Positions 8,649 to 17,508 of a stretch of 64,000 bases of DNA are shown here, one piece after another. Position numbers and translations under genes: made by a program. Under the pieces are notes generated by a model that searched no databases, was not told where the DNA came from, and saw nothing but the letters and a program-made list of their open reading frames with translations. The DNA lies in contig NZ_JAHCVJ010000007.1 of the NCBI RefSeq assembly GCF_018476885.1, positions 62,001-126,000 of the forward strand, read 5' to 3'. Source of the stretch: Geoanaerobacter pelophilus. Lineage in GTDB: Bacteria; Desulfobacterota; Desulfuromonadia; Geobacterales; DSM-12255. Within the stretch, counting starts at the first letter, position 1. Each line of letters starts with the position of its first letter.

Positions 8649-9206
8649 TTATCCACAAGGTAAACACGGGTTGCCGAACCGCTCCAGCCACTGATCGAAG
8701 ATAACCAGCTTTTCGGCGCCAAACCTGGCGAGTCCGGAGCGAACCTGCTCGACACTCTTCTCTGTTGTCAGTTTGCCTGGGGTCTTGGAGTAAAACAGGT
8801 CAGCATAAGAGATGATCTCTTCTTCAATGCACGTCGGGCCCATGGCGCGGGCCGGGAGCGGCAGATTGCGGGTTAGTATTTCATCGGCAGTCAGTCCGAC
8901 GCCGATATGGCGTTCGCATACCAGGGCGTGACGAGGAAACCCCTCTGCTTCGAGGATCGCGCGGCCATGGATGCCGTGACAGAGGTAATTGTCCGCACCG
9001 TGGCAGCCGATATCAGGGGCGGATATCCGGCATACCCCGATGTCATGGAGCAGGGCCGCCTGCTCGACAAATTCAAGGTCGATCTCAGCCGCAAGGCACT
9101 GGGCAATACGCAGCGCCTTGTGTGCGACCAGTCGGCTGTGCTCTAGTATTATGGTGCGGGCATTGCTGTCAGGAAAGTATTTTTCGATCAAGGTGTAAGG
9201 ATTCAT
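8649..9206 (-). CDS. HD-domain phosphohydrolase family protein, 185 aa
   Basis: The HD-domain metal ligands are visible as HSRLVAHKAL (first His), LLHDIG (HD doublet) and later conserved His residues (CHGIHGRAIL, ERHIG). HD proteins are metal-dependent phosphohydrolases acting on nucleotides or related substrates; the substrate here is unknown. The start is placed at MNPYTLIEKYFP because this sequence resembles the family N-terminus. An ATG 21 bases further upstream (9227) is possible and neither has a strong ribosome site. It is monocistronic, between the Bat operon and the divergent dCMP deaminase gene. Confidence 0.75.
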   Translation of the reverse strand: MNPYTLIEKYFPDSNARTIILEHSRLVAHKALRIAQCLAAEIDLEFVEQAALLHDIGVCRISAPDIGCHGADNYLCHGIHGRAILEAEGFPRHALVCERHIGVGLTADEILTRNLPLPARAMGPTCIEEEIISYADLFYSKTPGKLTTEKSVEQVRSGLARFGAEKLVIFDQWLERFGNPCLPCG

Positions 9207-9325
9207 ATCGGGTGAGTATGCCTTCATGGCCCGAGTGCTGTCAAGAGTCGCCTGAGCCGTCTCTCCTTGACCTGTTGCCGATTATCGGGTAACTTTGCGC
9301 AAACGCGCATTCGACGGAGTGACAC

Positions 9326-9793
9326 ATGGCTCGTCCCACCTGGGATCAATACTTTATGGAAATAACGCACCTTGTTGCCAAGCGTTCCACCTGCCTGCGG
9401 CGCCAGGTCGGGGCGGTTCTGGTGAAAGACAAGAATATCCTGGCAACCGGCTATAATGGCGCCCCTTCAGGGGTGGCCCATTGCCTGGATGTCGGTTGTC
9501 TGCGTGAGCAGATGGGGGTTCCGTCCGGAGAGCGTCACGAACTCTGCCGGGGGCTCCATGCCGAGCAGAATGCCATTATCCAGGCTGCCAAGCATGGTAC
9601 CAGCATTGAAGGGGCCACTCTTTATTCGACAACAATGCCTTGCATTATCTGCACTAAGATGGTTATAAATGCCGGCATCAAGCGGGTGGTTTACGAAGAG
9701 GGCTATTCAGACCAGCTTGCCGCCAGTATGATAGCTGAATCAGGAGTCATTGTGGATCGCTTCGATGCTGAAGCCGCAGGTGAAGAGTCATGA
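9326..9793 (+). CDS. dCMP deaminase (ComEB family), 155 aa
   Basis: Cytidine/deoxycytidylate deaminase zinc site: HAEQNAI (His and catalytic Glu) and [11 protein letters not shown] (PCxxC). An extra Cys/His cluster ([14 protein letters not shown]) is typical of dCMP deaminases and ComEB. The enzyme converts dCMP to dUMP, feeding dTTP synthesis. The start follows GGAG at the usual spacing. Its stop overlaps the nrdR start (ATGA), so both are on one transcript. Linking a nucleotide enzyme to the ribonucleotide reductase repressor and then to riboflavin genes is a common arrangement in this group. Confidence 0.92.
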   Translation: MARPTWDQYFMEITHLVAKRSTCLRRQVGAVLVKDKNILATGYNGAPSGVAHCLDVGCLREQMGVPSGERHELCRGLHAEQNAIIQAAKHGTSIEGATLYSTTMPCIICTKMVINAGIKRVVYEEGYSDQLAASMIAESGVIVDRFDAEAAGEES

Positions 9794-10242
9794 AATGCCC
9801 TTTTTGCAGCTATCACGACACCAAGGTTGTCGATTCCCGGCCGGACAAAGGGGGGTCGACCATTCGTCGCCGCCGCGAGTGCGAGTCGTGCGGCAAGCGC
9901 TTCACCACCCACGAGCGGGTGGAGGACATCCTGCCCCTGGTGCTCAAGAAGGATGGCCGCCGGGAGAGCTTTGATCGCCTGAAAGTGATCGGCGGCATCC
10001 AGAAGGCGTGCGAGAAGAGGCCGGTATCGGTTGAACAGATCGAACAGATGGTGGACCGGCTGGAAACAAGGCTTCAGGAGAGCGGCGAGCGGGAATTTCC
10101 AAGCACCATGATCGGCGAGTGGGTGATGAACGAGCTTCACCAGGTCGATCAGGTCGCCTATGTCAGGTTTGCCTCGGTATATCGCTCTTTCAAGGATATC
10201 AACGAATTCATGGCAGAACTGCAGGACCTTCTGAAAAAGTAG
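9790..10242 (+). CDS. nrdR: Transcriptional repressor NrdR, 150 aa
   Basis: The N-terminal zinc ribbon has CPFC and CESCGKRF pairs with the conserved RRRRECESC region, followed by an ATP-cone domain beginning near [13 protein letters not shown]. NrdR senses ATP/dATP and represses ribonucleotide reductase operons through NrdR boxes. Length and both domains match the family exactly. It is translationally coupled to the dCMP deaminase gene and leads into the rib operon. Confidence 0.97.
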   Translation: MKCPFCSYHDTKVVDSRPDKGGSTIRRRRECESCGKRFTTHERVEDILPLVLKKDGRRESFDRLKVIGGIQKACEKRPVSVEQIEQMVDRLETRLQESGEREFPSTMIGEWVMNELHQVDQVAYVRFASVYRSFKDINEFMAELQDLLKK

Positions 10243-10310
10243 CATGACGGACCGAATGCCGTCCCAGTACCGTTCTTTGCATGGCACATTATTTCACCGA
10301 GAGCTTTGAC

Positions 10311-11414
10311 GTGGCGGATATCCAACAGTTCATGCGGCGTGCCCTGTCCCTTGCCCGTAAGGGAATCGGCAAGACCTCGCCCAATCCTGCAGTCGGCTGC
10401 GTCATCGTACGTAATGGCGAGATAATAGGCCAGGGCTGGCACAGGCGCGCCGGAACCCCCCATGCCGAGGTGCATGCCCTCAGGGATGCCGTGGGTTTGG
10501 CCAAAGGCGCCGATGTTTATGTAACCCTTGAGCCGTGCAGCCACTTCGGCAAGACTCCGCCGTGCGCTGATGCGCTTATCGAAGCTCGAGTCGCCAGGGT
10601 TTATGTCGGCATGGTCGATCCCAACCCCAAGGTTGCCGGCCGCGGCATTGAAAAGCTGAGAGCTGCCGGAATAGAGGTAACCATCGGCGTTCTGGAGAAA
10701 GAATGCCGGGTCATCAATCGACCTTTTATCAAACACGTCACCACAACCCTCCCGTTTGTTACCCTGAAAAGCGCCATGACCCTTGACGGCAAGACCGCTA
10801 CTGCATCCTGCGATTCCCGGTGGGTGACCGGCGAGGCCTCGCGCAGGCTTGTTCATAAACTACGGGGCGAGAGCGATGCCATCATGGTCGGCATCGGCAC
10901 GGTACTGGCCGATGATCCGCAGCTTACCTGCCGGATCAGGGGGGGGCGCGACCCGCAGCGGGTAATCATCGACAGCAAGCTGAGAACTCCCTTGAGTGCA
11001 AAGGTGTTAACTGTTGATTCAGGGGCGCGGACTTTTATTGCCACCATTGCGGACGATCCGGCGAAGATCCGAGCCATAGAGGCGCTTGGCGCAGAGGTCC
11101 TTCCCTGCCGGGAAAAGAACGGCAGGGTTGATCTGCCGGATCTCATGGCCAAGCTTGGCGGCCGAGGCATCCAGTCGATCCTGCTCGAAGGCGGGGCCGG
11201 CCTGGCCGGTGCCATGCTCGATAATCAGTTGATTGACCGCTGTCTCTTTTTCTACGCCCCGAAACTGGTGGGCGGCGAGGGGATCGGACTGTTCAATGGC
11301 AGCGGGGCCGGGGTGATGGCGGATGCCGTGCCGCTCGGCAACATTGCGGTTCGTCGCTGCGGAGCAGACATTATCGTGGAAGGAGAGCCGAATTACCGAT
11401 GTTTACCGGCCTGA
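10311..11414 (+). CDS. ribD: Bifunctional riboflavin deaminase/reductase RibD, 367 aa
   Basis: The deaminase domain (residues 1-145) has HAEVHAL and the zinc-binding PCSHFGKTPPCADALI. The reductase domain follows (FVTLKSAMTLDGKTAT, LLEGGAGLAGAML). It performs two steps of riboflavin synthesis: deamination of the pyrimidinone and reduction of the ribosyl side chain. I favour the GTG at 10311, preceded by GAGAG, because it gives the usual short run before MRRALSLA. An ATG at 10281 would add ten residues and lacks a ribosome site. The end overlaps ribE by 16 bases. No FMN riboswitch is recognisable upstream. Confidence 0.93.
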   Translation: MADIQQFMRRALSLARKGIGKTSPNPAVGCVIVRNGEIIGQGWHRRAGTPHAEVHALRDAVGLAKGADVYVTLEPCSHFGKTPPCADALIEARVARVYVGMVDPNPKVAGRGIEKLRAAGIEVTIGVLEKECRVINRPFIKHVTTTLPFVTLKSAMTLDGKTATASCDSRWVTGEASRRLVHKLRGESDAIMVGIGTVLADDPQLTCRIRGGRDPQRVIIDSKLRTPLSAKVLTVDSGARTFIATIADDPAKIRAIEALGAEVLPCREKNGRVDLPDLMAKLGGRGIQSILLEGGAGLAGAMLDNQLIDRCLFFYAPKLVGGEGIGLFNGSGAGVMADAVPLGNIAVRRCGADIIVEGEPNYRCLPA

Positions 11415-12043
11415 TAGAAGATGTGGGGCGGGTGGCCCGTCTCGAAAAGCATGGCGCAGCAGCGGCCCTGGAAGTGGCTACTGCTCTGCCCCTGGCAGAG
11501 ATCGCCATCGGTGATTCAGTGGCGATCAATGGGGTCTGTCTCACGGTGGTTACCAAGGGGGACGGGACTGTTTCCTTTGATGTCTCGCCGGAATCGCTCC
11601 GCGCTGCCGGTTTTGACCGGCTGAAGCCCGGTTCCGCCGTGAACCTGGAGCGGGCATTGCGCCTTTCCGACCGCCTGGGCGGGCATCTGGTGAGCGGTCA
11701 TGTGGACTGTACTGCTCTGGTTTCCGGCAGGAAAGAGATCTCCGGCAATCATGTCTTTGACTTCAGGCTCCCTGCCGAGTATTGCCGCTATCTCGTTGCC
11801 AAGGGTTCCGTCACTATCGATGGCGTGAGCCTTACCGTGAACGAAGTGGAGCGGGAACGGTTTTCGGTAAACATCATCCCGCATACGGCACAGGCAACGA
11901 CATTGCACCTGAGGCGTCCCGGAGACCAGGTAAATATTGAGGTAGATATCCTGGCAAAATATGTGGAGCGCCTGTTGACCGGCAAGGGTGGAAGTGGTGG
12001 CGGGTTGAGCCTTGAGGCGCTTGCACAAGCCGGCTTTTTGTGA
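11399..12043 (+). CDS. ribE: Riboflavin synthase alpha chain, 214 aa
   Basis: Begins with the canonical [10 protein letters not shown] and contains two lumazine-binding repeats ([12 protein letters not shown] and [13 protein letters not shown]). It converts two molecules of dimethylribityllumazine into riboflavin plus a pyrimidine product. The gene overlaps ribD and precedes ribBA, so it belongs to the same operon. Confidence 0.96.
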   Translation: MFTGLIEDVGRVARLEKHGAAAALEVATALPLAEIAIGDSVAINGVCLTVVTKGDGTVSFDVSPESLRAAGFDRLKPGSAVNLERALRLSDRLGGHLVSGHVDCTALVSGRKEISGNHVFDFRLPAEYCRYLVAKGSVTIDGVSLTVNEVERERFSVNIIPHTAQATTLHLRRPGDQVNIEVDILAKYVERLLTGKGGSGGGLSLEALAQAGFL

Positions 12044-12081
12044 GATAAAGACCAATTGAGAAACGAATTCGGGAGCTTCGC

Positions 12082-13287
12082 ATGCCTGTAGCCAGGATAG
12101 AAGATGCAATAGAGGATATTCGCCAGGGGAAGATGGTTATCCTGGTGGATGATGAGGATCGTGAGAACGAAGGCGATCTGACCATGGCAGCGGAAAAAAT
12201 CACCCCTGAGGCGATTAATTTCATGGCCAAGTTTGGCCGTGGCCTGATCTGTCTCAGTATGACCGCCGAGATGTGCGACCATCTCCGGCTGCCGCTGATG
12301 GTTTCCAGCAACACTTCATCATTCGGCACTGCTTTCACTGTCTCCATTGAGGCCAAGAAAGGGGTTACCACCGGGATCTCTGCTGCCGACCGCGCCCATA
12401 CCATACTGACCGCTGTCTCTGATGGGTGCAAGGCTGAAGACCTGGCCCGTCCCGGCCATGTCTTCCCGCTGCGCGCCAAGGCCGGCGGGGTTCTGGTTAG
12501 GGCTGGCCAGACCGAAGGATCGGTTGACATGGCACGCCTGGCCGGGCTTAAACCGGCCGGAGTGATTTGCGAGATCATGAACGACGACGGCACCATGTCG
12601 CGTCTTCCGGAGTTGCGGAAATTCGCCAAGGAGCACGGCATCAAGATCTGCACTGTTGCCGATCTCGTGGCCTACCGGCTCAAGCACGAGTCGCTGGTGA
12701 GGCGCGCCGCCGAGGTCAAGCTTCCCACGATGTACGGCGGCGATTTCAAGGCGATCGCCTTTGAAAACGATATCGACAATCTGGAGCACTTGGCGCTGGT
12801 CAAGGGAGAGATCCATGGCGATGAGCCGGTTCTGGTGCGGGTCCATTCGGAATGTCTCACCGGTGACGTCTTCGGCAGCCGCCGCTGCGATTGTTGCGAC
12901 CAGCTTCATGCCGCAATGGAGATGATCGACCGGGAAGGTAAGGGGGTTGTCCTCTACATGCGCCAGGAAGGGCGCGGCATCGGCCTGATCAACAAGCTTA
13001 AAGCCTATGCCCTGCAGGATGAAGGGCAGGACACGGTCGAGGCCAACCTGGCGCTCGGTTTCAAGGCCGACCTGCGCGACTACGGCATCGGGGCGCAGAT
13101 CCTGGTTAATCTGGGGGTCAAGAAAATCCGGTTGATGACCAATAACCCGAAGAAAATCGTCGGCCTGGAAGGGTATGGCATTGATATTGTCGAGCGGGTG
13201 CCGATAGAGGTGGAGCCGACCAAGAGCAACATCAAGTATCTGAAGACCAAGCGTGACAAGATGGGACATCTTATCGAGAATGTCTGA
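12082..13287 (+). CDS. ribBA: Bifunctional DHBP synthase/GTP cyclohydrolase II RibBA, 401 aa
   Basis: The N-terminal half is 3,4-dihydroxy-2-butanone-4-phosphate synthase ([18 protein letters not shown]; later [10 protein letters not shown]). The C-terminal half is GTP cyclohydrolase II with the zinc cysteines in [18 protein letters not shown] and the RQEGRGIGL motif. It supplies both riboflavin precursors, from ribulose 5-phosphate and GTP. Both active sites look intact, and the length is normal for the fusion. Confidence 0.97.
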   Translation: MPVARIEDAIEDIRQGKMVILVDDEDRENEGDLTMAAEKITPEAINFMAKFGRGLICLSMTAEMCDHLRLPLMVSSNTSSFGTAFTVSIEAKKGVTTGISAADRAHTILTAVSDGCKAEDLARPGHVFPLRAKAGGVLVRAGQTEGSVDMARLAGLKPAGVICEIMNDDGTMSRLPELRKFAKEHGIKICTVADLVAYRLKHESLVRRAAEVKLPTMYGGDFKAIAFENDIDNLEHLALVKGEIHGDEPVLVRVHSECLTGDVFGSRRCDCCDQLHAAMEMIDREGKGVVLYMRQEGRGIGLINKLKAYALQDEGQDTVEANLALGFKADLRDYGIGAQILVNLGVKKIRLMTNNPKKIVGLEGYGIDIVERVPIEVEPTKSNIKYLKTKRDKMGHLIENV

Positions 13288-13317
13288 GGACATTATTGCA
13301 GTTTCCGGAGGATAGAT

Positions 13318-13785
13318 ATGCCGAAATTCATTGAAGGTAACCTGGACGCCAAGGGGCTTAAGTTTGGCATCGTGGTTGGGCGTTTTAACAGCTTCATCGG
13401 AGAGCGTCTGCTGGAAGGGGCGCTGGATGCCCTGATCAGGCATGGCGCTGACGATAAAAAGATCGAGGTGGCAAGGGTTCCCGGTGCCTTTGAGATCCCG
13501 CTGGTGACAAAGGCGATGGCTGAGTCCGGCAAGTACGATGCCCTGATCTGTCTCGGCGCCGTGATTCGTGGATCAACACCGCACTTTGATTACGTGGCAT
13601 CCGAGGTCTCCAAGGGGGTTGCCCAGGTTTCCCTCCAGACCGGCTGTCCTGTGGCGTTCGGCGTGCTCACCACCGACACCATTGAGCAGGCTGTGGAACG
13701 CGCCGGTACCAAGGCCGGCAACAAGGGGTTCGATGCCGCCGTGACTGCCATCGAAACCGCCAATGTTCTCAAGGGGCTTAAATAG
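13318..13785 (+). CDS. ribH: 6,7-dimethyl-8-ribityllumazine synthase, 155 aa
   Basis: Typical N-terminus ([23 protein letters not shown]), substrate loop (VPGAFEIPL), [17 protein letters not shown] and the [11 protein letters not shown] motif. The subunit usually forms icosahedral or pentameric assemblies and makes lumazine from the RibD and RibB products. A GGAGG ribosome site precedes the ATG. The stop overlaps the nusB GTG start by one base. Confidence 0.97.
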   Translation: MPKFIEGNLDAKGLKFGIVVGRFNSFIGERLLEGALDALIRHGADDKKIEVARVPGAFEIPLVTKAMAESGKYDALICLGAVIRGSTPHFDYVASEVSKGVAQVSLQTGCPVAFGVLTTDTIEQAVERAGTKAGNKGFDAAVTAIETANVLKGLK

Positions 13786-14201
13786 TGGGGGCTCGGAGAG
13801 AAGGGCGGGAATTGGCACTTCAGGCCCTCTATGCGCTGGACCTCAACCCGGTTGGTATCCGCATCGGTTTGTCTCTGTTCTGGGAGAGCCAGCGGGCGCC
13901 TCAGGCAATACGGGAGTTCACGGAACAGCTGGTAATAGGGGTGGTTGATAACCGGAAAGAGATCGACACCCTGATCGAGGAGAAATCGAAGAACTGGTCC
14001 CTGGGCCGGATGTCAAAGGTGGACCTGAACATCCTGCGGCTTGCCACCTTTGAATTGATCCATCGCCAGGATATTCCGCGGAATGTGACGATCAATGAAG
14101 GGATCGAGATTGCCAAGAAGTTCGGTACCGAAGAGTCGCCGGCCTTTATCAACGGCATACTGGACGAGATAGCTGCATCAGTACCGGAGAAACCTTTTTA
14201 A
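13785..14201 (+). CDS. nusB: Transcription antitermination factor NusB, 138 aa
   Basis: NusB fold signatures are present: [16 protein letters not shown] at the N-terminus, [14 protein letters not shown] and [14 protein letters not shown], and [10 protein letters not shown] at the C-terminus. It binds boxA RNA with NusE for rRNA antitermination. The start is the GTG overlapping the ribH stop. The ribH-nusB pairing is common in bacteria and ends the operon. Confidence 0.95.
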   Translation: MGARREGRELALQALYALDLNPVGIRIGLSLFWESQRAPQAIREFTEQLVIGVVDNRKEIDTLIEEKSKNWSLGRMSKVDLNILRLATFELIHRQDIPRNVTINEGIEIAKKFGTEESPAFINGILDEIAASVPEKPF

Positions 14202-14221
14202 TCTTAAACTATTAAATGGCA

Positions 14222-14336
14222 CAGCAAAAAGCTCCAGTTGCAAGGCTTGAGAAATCTGAGGAATGAGTCGTAGCCGTAGGCTACGTCGCAGTGACGATAG
14301 ATTGAGCATAACGCCGCAGATGGAATTTTGGCGAAG
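14222..14336. repeat. Dispersed palindromic repeat, copy A
   Basis: About 115 bases starting at GCAAAAAGCTCC and ending near GCAGATGGAATTTTGG. Its centre is a near-palindrome (TCGTAGCCGTAGGCTACG). It aligns along its length with the copy at 45831-45946 just before ssrA, sharing AAAAAGCTCCAG, TGCAAGGCTTGAG, GAGTCGTA, GAGCATAAC and GCAGATGGA. It fills most of the gap between nusB and hom. Confidence 0.8.
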
Positions 14337-14355
14337 CTATAGTGTGAGGGAATAA

Positions 14356-15666
14356 ATGGAAGAGATACATGTTGGCCTGGTAGGTTTCGGCACTGTCGGC
14401 GCCGGAGTTGCCAAGCTTCTGCTGCAGAACGAAAAACTGATCTCTGAGAAGACCGGCGCCCGCCTGGTGCTGAAAAAAATAGCCGATCTTGATATTACCA
14501 CGGATCGCGGGGTACAGCTGGCTGATGGCGTACTCACCACCGATGTCGACCAGGTGCTGTGCGATCCGCAGATCGCCATTGTCATCGAGCTTATCGGCGG
14601 TTACGAGCCGGCCAGGACCTTCGTAATGAGGGCAATAGAGCATGGCAAGCATGTGGTTACCGCCAACAAGGCGTTGCTGGCGCTTCATGGCGACGAAATC
14701 TACGCAGCAGCGGCCCGGCGTGGCGTTGAGGTGCTATTCGAGGCCGCAGTTGGCGGTGGCATCCCGGTGCTGTCGGCAATCAAGGGGAATCTGGCTGGGA
14801 ACAATTTCCAGACCGTGCTTGGCATCCTGAATGGCACCTGCAACTACATCCTCACCAGGATGACCCAGGAGGGGGCCGATTTCGGCGATGTGCTGAAAAC
14901 CGCCCAGGAGCTTGGTTACGCCGAGGCCGATCCGACCTTTGATATCGAGGGGATCGATACTGCGCACAAGATCAGCCTGCTGGTATCGCTCTGTTTCGGT
15001 ACACGGGTCGATTTCAAGAGCATCTACACCGAGGGGATCAGCTCGGTTTCGGCGTTGGATATCAACTTTGCCAGGGATTTTGGCTACAAGATCAAGCTGC
15101 TCGCCATCGGCAAGCGGGACAACGGCCGGATCGAGGTCCGGGTGCATCCGACCATGATCCCGGTTGGCCACCCGATCGCCGACGTGGACGGTGTCTTTAA
15201 CTCGATTCGCTTGACCGGCGATTTCGTCGGCGCGGTCATGTTCATCGGCCGTGGGGCTGGGATGGACCCGACCGCCAGTGCCGTGGTTGGCGATGTGATC
15301 GAGGTCTCCCGGAGCATCCTGGCCGGTGCGGTACGCCGCTCGGCGCCGCTCGGCTACCTGGATGACAGCGTTGCCACCCTGCCGATCAAGCCGATCGGCG
15401 AGATCGTCAGCAAGTACTACCTAAGGTTCAGCGCCCAGGACAAGCCCGGAGTGCTGGCAAAGATTGCCGGGGCGCTCGGCAACCACAATATCAGCATCGA
15501 GTCGATGATCCAGCAGGGGCGCAGCGCCGGCGAGACGGTGCCGATCGTGATCATGACCCACGAGGCCAAAGAGAGCGAAATCCGCGCCGCCCTGGCCGAG
15601 ATCGACGCTTTCGACGTGATCAATGGCAAGAGTATTCTGATCAGGATTGAAGATAATTTGGAGTAA
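14356..15666 (+). CDS. hom: Homoserine dehydrogenase with ACT domain, 436 aa
   Basis: NAD(P)-binding GFGTVGAGVAKLL at the N-terminus, the catalytic-domain motif NGTCNYILTRM, and a C-terminal ACT domain (YYLRFSAQDKPGVLAKIAGAL) that usually confers threonine feedback control. It reduces aspartate semialdehyde to homoserine, the branch point for threonine and methionine. Threonine synthase is about 2 kb away on the opposite strand. It is preceded by the palindromic repeat and followed by a strong terminator. Confidence 0.96.
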   Translation: MEEIHVGLVGFGTVGAGVAKLLLQNEKLISEKTGARLVLKKIADLDITTDRGVQLADGVLTTDVDQVLCDPQIAIVIELIGGYEPARTFVMRAIEHGKHVVTANKALLALHGDEIYAAAARRGVEVLFEAAVGGGIPVLSAIKGNLAGNNFQTVLGILNGTCNYILTRMTQEGADFGDVLKTAQELGYAEADPTFDIEGIDTAHKISLLVSLCFGTRVDFKSIYTEGISSVSALDINFARDFGYKIKLLAIGKRDNGRIEVRVHPTMIPVGHPIADVDGVFNSIRLTGDFVGAVMFIGRGAGMDPTASAVVGDVIEVSRSILAGAVRRSAPLGYLDDSVATLPIKPIGEIVSKYYLRFSAQDKPGVLAKIAGALGNHNISIESMIQQGRSAGETVPIVIMTHEAKESEIRAALAEIDAFDVINGKSILIRIEDNLE

Positions 15667-15690
15667 TCGGGTTGTAATGATTTACTGCAA

Positions 15691-15728
15691 AAAGGCGCTG
15701 GAGGATCGATTCCCTCAGCGCCTTTTTT
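15691..15728 (+). terminator. Rho-independent terminator after hom
   Basis: A GC-rich stem (AGGCGCTG with CAGCGCCT, plus AGG/CCT after a bulge) is followed directly by TTTTTT. It starts 25 bases after the hom stop. Confidence 0.9.
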
Positions 15729-15779
15729 GTGTAGAAACAAAACAGTCAATAAGTTACAGATGAAGGGTTAATTTAAAAT

Positions 15780-16422
15780 ATGAAAGATGAAGATCTAGCC
15801 CTTAAGAGGGCTCACAAATGACAACGAACTCGCGCAAGAAACCAAAGAAAAGTGGTGTTGGTCAGCTTTCTGGCAGCGGTTGAAAAGGCGAGAGTTGACG
15901 GAAGGTGATCTGGACGGCTTGACTTTCAGGGTGGTTATACCTCTTCTATTATTATCAGTAGTTTTAGTATTACAGTTGGACTCTGAAGGCGCGGCTGGCG
16001 ATTGGGCCATAAGAATGGCATACATCTGGGTTGCACCACCAATTGTGGTTCTATTTTGTCTACTATCCTATTGTAATAAACGAGCTAGTCAAAGCATTTT
16101 TCGAAAAGCCTGGCTAATTGTTGCACCTGTGCTTGGTGGGGTATTGTTAACTTATGGCTCTATCGGATACTTCAATTTTGCCAATGCCCTTACCGGCAGT
16201 GACGAACCGGTTGTTGTGTCAGGTCCTATTGTTAAAAAAGCCGATTCCTCGGGGCGTATGGGGCCTAGTACCTACTTGTATGTTCACTTTGAGGGGCGGG
16301 AGATCCATTTAAGCGTTCCCCTAAAGGATTGGAAATCATACAAAGTCGGCGACATCTATAGTCTGACAATGTATCGCGGCGGGTTTGGGTATTTCTATCG
16401 ATGGAAGTTGTCGAAAAAATGA
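15780..16422 (+). pseudogene. Hypothetical membrane protein, probably frameshifted near its start
   Basis: The long open frame can only begin at a TTG (15880), without a good ribosome site. The same frame is open back to 15799 with protein-like sequence (NDNELAQETKEKWCWSAFW), but no start codon is there. An ATG at 15780, preceded by GAAGGG, opens a frame reading MKDEDLALKRAHK that stops at 15819. Removing one A from the AAA run at 15816-15818 joins the two into about 213 residues. Downstream the product has three hydrophobic segments and a C-terminal soluble beta domain. I do not recognise the family. The AT-rich base use differs from neighbours. The shift is either a real mutation or a sequencing error. 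Confidence 0.6.
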
Positions 16423-16443
16423 TGGGCACGAACTGATAGTGAT

Positions 16444-16481
16444 AGGGGGCAGGTCTTCATAAAGCCTGTCCCCTTTTTATT
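16444..16481 (+). terminator. Rho-independent terminator
   Basis: Stem GGGGGCAGG paired with CCTGTCCCC (one G-T pair), then TTTTTA. It lies 22 bases past the stop of the frameshifted membrane protein gene and abuts the 3' end of the convergent antitoxin gene. Confidence 0.85.
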
Positions 16482-16782
16482 ACGCCGCATCTTTCCACGG
16501 CTTGACTTCGCGCTCAATTCGTTCGCTGAGAGTTGCTGCGGTGGTTAGGTCATACTCGGTCTGGAGGTTCATCCAGCTTTGGGCATCGGTGCCAAAGAAG
16601 CGGGCCAGCCGCAGGGCGGTATCTGCGGTGATCGACCGCTTGCTGGCGCAGATCTCATCGATACGGCGCTGGAGGACGCCGATGGACTTGGCCAGCCGGT
16701 AGCGGCTGATCCCCATCGGGTTCAGGAAATCCTCCAAAAGGATTTCGCCGGGATGGACCGGTGGCAGATCGCGGGTGCTCAT
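16480..16782 (-). CDS. HigA-family antitoxin-like HTH protein, 100 aa
   Basis: Begins PPVHPGEILLEDFLNPMGIS, the typical HigA/VapI opening, followed by a Cro/C1-type helix-turn-helix (RYRLAKSIGVLQRRIDEICASKRSITADTALRLARFF). The start at 16782 follows GAGGT at good spacing. A ten-residue-longer frame from 16812 would overlap the HAD gene. HigA normally represses its own operon and neutralises a HigB mRNA-cleaving toxin encoded immediately upstream. No higB-like gene is present here, since the upstream neighbour is a HAD phosphatase, so this looks like an orphan antitoxin or solitary regulator. Confidence 0.8.
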   Translation of the reverse strand: MSTRDLPPVHPGEILLEDFLNPMGISRYRLAKSIGVLQRRIDEICASKRSITADTALRLARFFGTDAQSWMNLQTEYDLTTAATLSERIEREVKPWKDAA

Positions 16783-16808
16783 AATTGGGACCTCGTTAGT
16801 GGAAAATC

Positions 16809-17474
16809 TCAATTCCGGCTATCCGGCATCAGTTCGGTGAAATAGTGGATCGAGTGGTATTCCGGGGATGGTGCCGGGGGGATGGTTGAGCTGAACCGGC
16901 TGACGTAGATCAGGTAACGGATGCCGTATTCGCGGGCAGTACCGAGGTTGGTTTCGCTGTCTTCGCCGAGCATGGTCCGCAGCGGGTCGTATTTGACCTT
17001 TTCCTGCAGTTTCCCCCAGAAGCTGGTCTCTTCCTTTGGCAGTCCCAGGTCATGGGCTGATACTATCCCGTTAAAATAACTACTTATCCTGGTTTTTCTC
17101 ATTTTAAGGTCGAGGGTCTTGGAGTGGGCGTTGGTGACCAGCCATGCCTGTTTGTTGCTCTGCCTTAGAAAGGTCAGAAACTCGATCACTCCGGGGTGGA
17201 CTGCTATCAGGTGGTCTACTTCCAGCTTGAGCAGCGGGATGTCCAGGCCGAGACGGTCCGACCAGTAATCGAGGTCGGTCCAGTTGAGGGTATTCTCCTG
17301 GGAGCGGAACATGGCATGGAGCCTGTTCTTGGCTTCGTCCAGAGGCACCCGGTTTTTGCGGCCCCAGACTCTGGGCACATGTTCCACCCAGAAATGGTCG
17401 TCAAAGTGGCGGTCAAGCAGGGTGCCGTCCATGTCGAGCAGCACGGTGTCGATGGCGTTCCAGTCGATCTTCAT
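16809..17474 (-). CDS. HAD-family phosphatase, YrfG-like (GMP/IMP nucleotidase), 221 aa
   Basis: HAD motif I is DMDGTLLD, motif II lies in LVTNAHSKTL, and a lysine plus acidic motif IV region follows (GLPKEETSFW, LGEDSETNLGTA). Overall sequence pattern and length match E. coli YrfG, a 5'-nucleotidase acting on IMP and GMP. It lies 18 bases downstream of thrC with a hairpin between them. The ribosome site is weak, so it may be expressed at low level by readthrough from thrC. Confidence 0.8.
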   Translation of the reverse strand: MKIDWNAIDTVLLDMDGTLLDRHFDDHFWVEHVPRVWGRKNRVPLDEAKNRLHAMFRSQENTLNWTDLDYWSDRLGLDIPLLKLEVDHLIAVHPGVIEFLTFLRQSNKQAWLVTNAHSKTLDLKMRKTRISSYFNGIVSAHDLGLPKEETSFWGKLQEKVKYDPLRTMLGEDSETNLGTAREYGIRYLIYVSRFSSTIPPAPSPEYHSIHYFTELMPDSRN

Positions 17475-17481
17475 CTGCTAA

Positions 17482-17508
17482 GGTAAAGGCCCTTAGCGGG
17501 CCTTTACC
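17482..17508 (-). terminator. Perfect 11-bp hairpin spanning the thrC stop codon
   Basis: GGTAAAGGCCC (17482-17492) pairs with GGGCCTTTACC (17498-17508) around a 5-base loop, and the thrC TAA is in the loop region. Only TTAG follows on the minus strand, so it is not a classical terminator. It sits 8 bases before the HAD start codon and may limit readthrough or translation of that gene. Confidence 0.6.

Noticed and set aside
9230-9325. Possible FMN riboswitch before the rib operon
   Set aside because: None of the conserved AGGG-type blocks of the FMN riboswitch could be found upstream of the dCMP deaminase, nrdR or ribD starts.
12319-13443. 374-codon open frame on the minus strand
   Set aside because: It lies entirely opposite ribBA and the start of ribH, which have full conserved motifs. 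The reverse frame lacks recognisable domains and a ribosome site.
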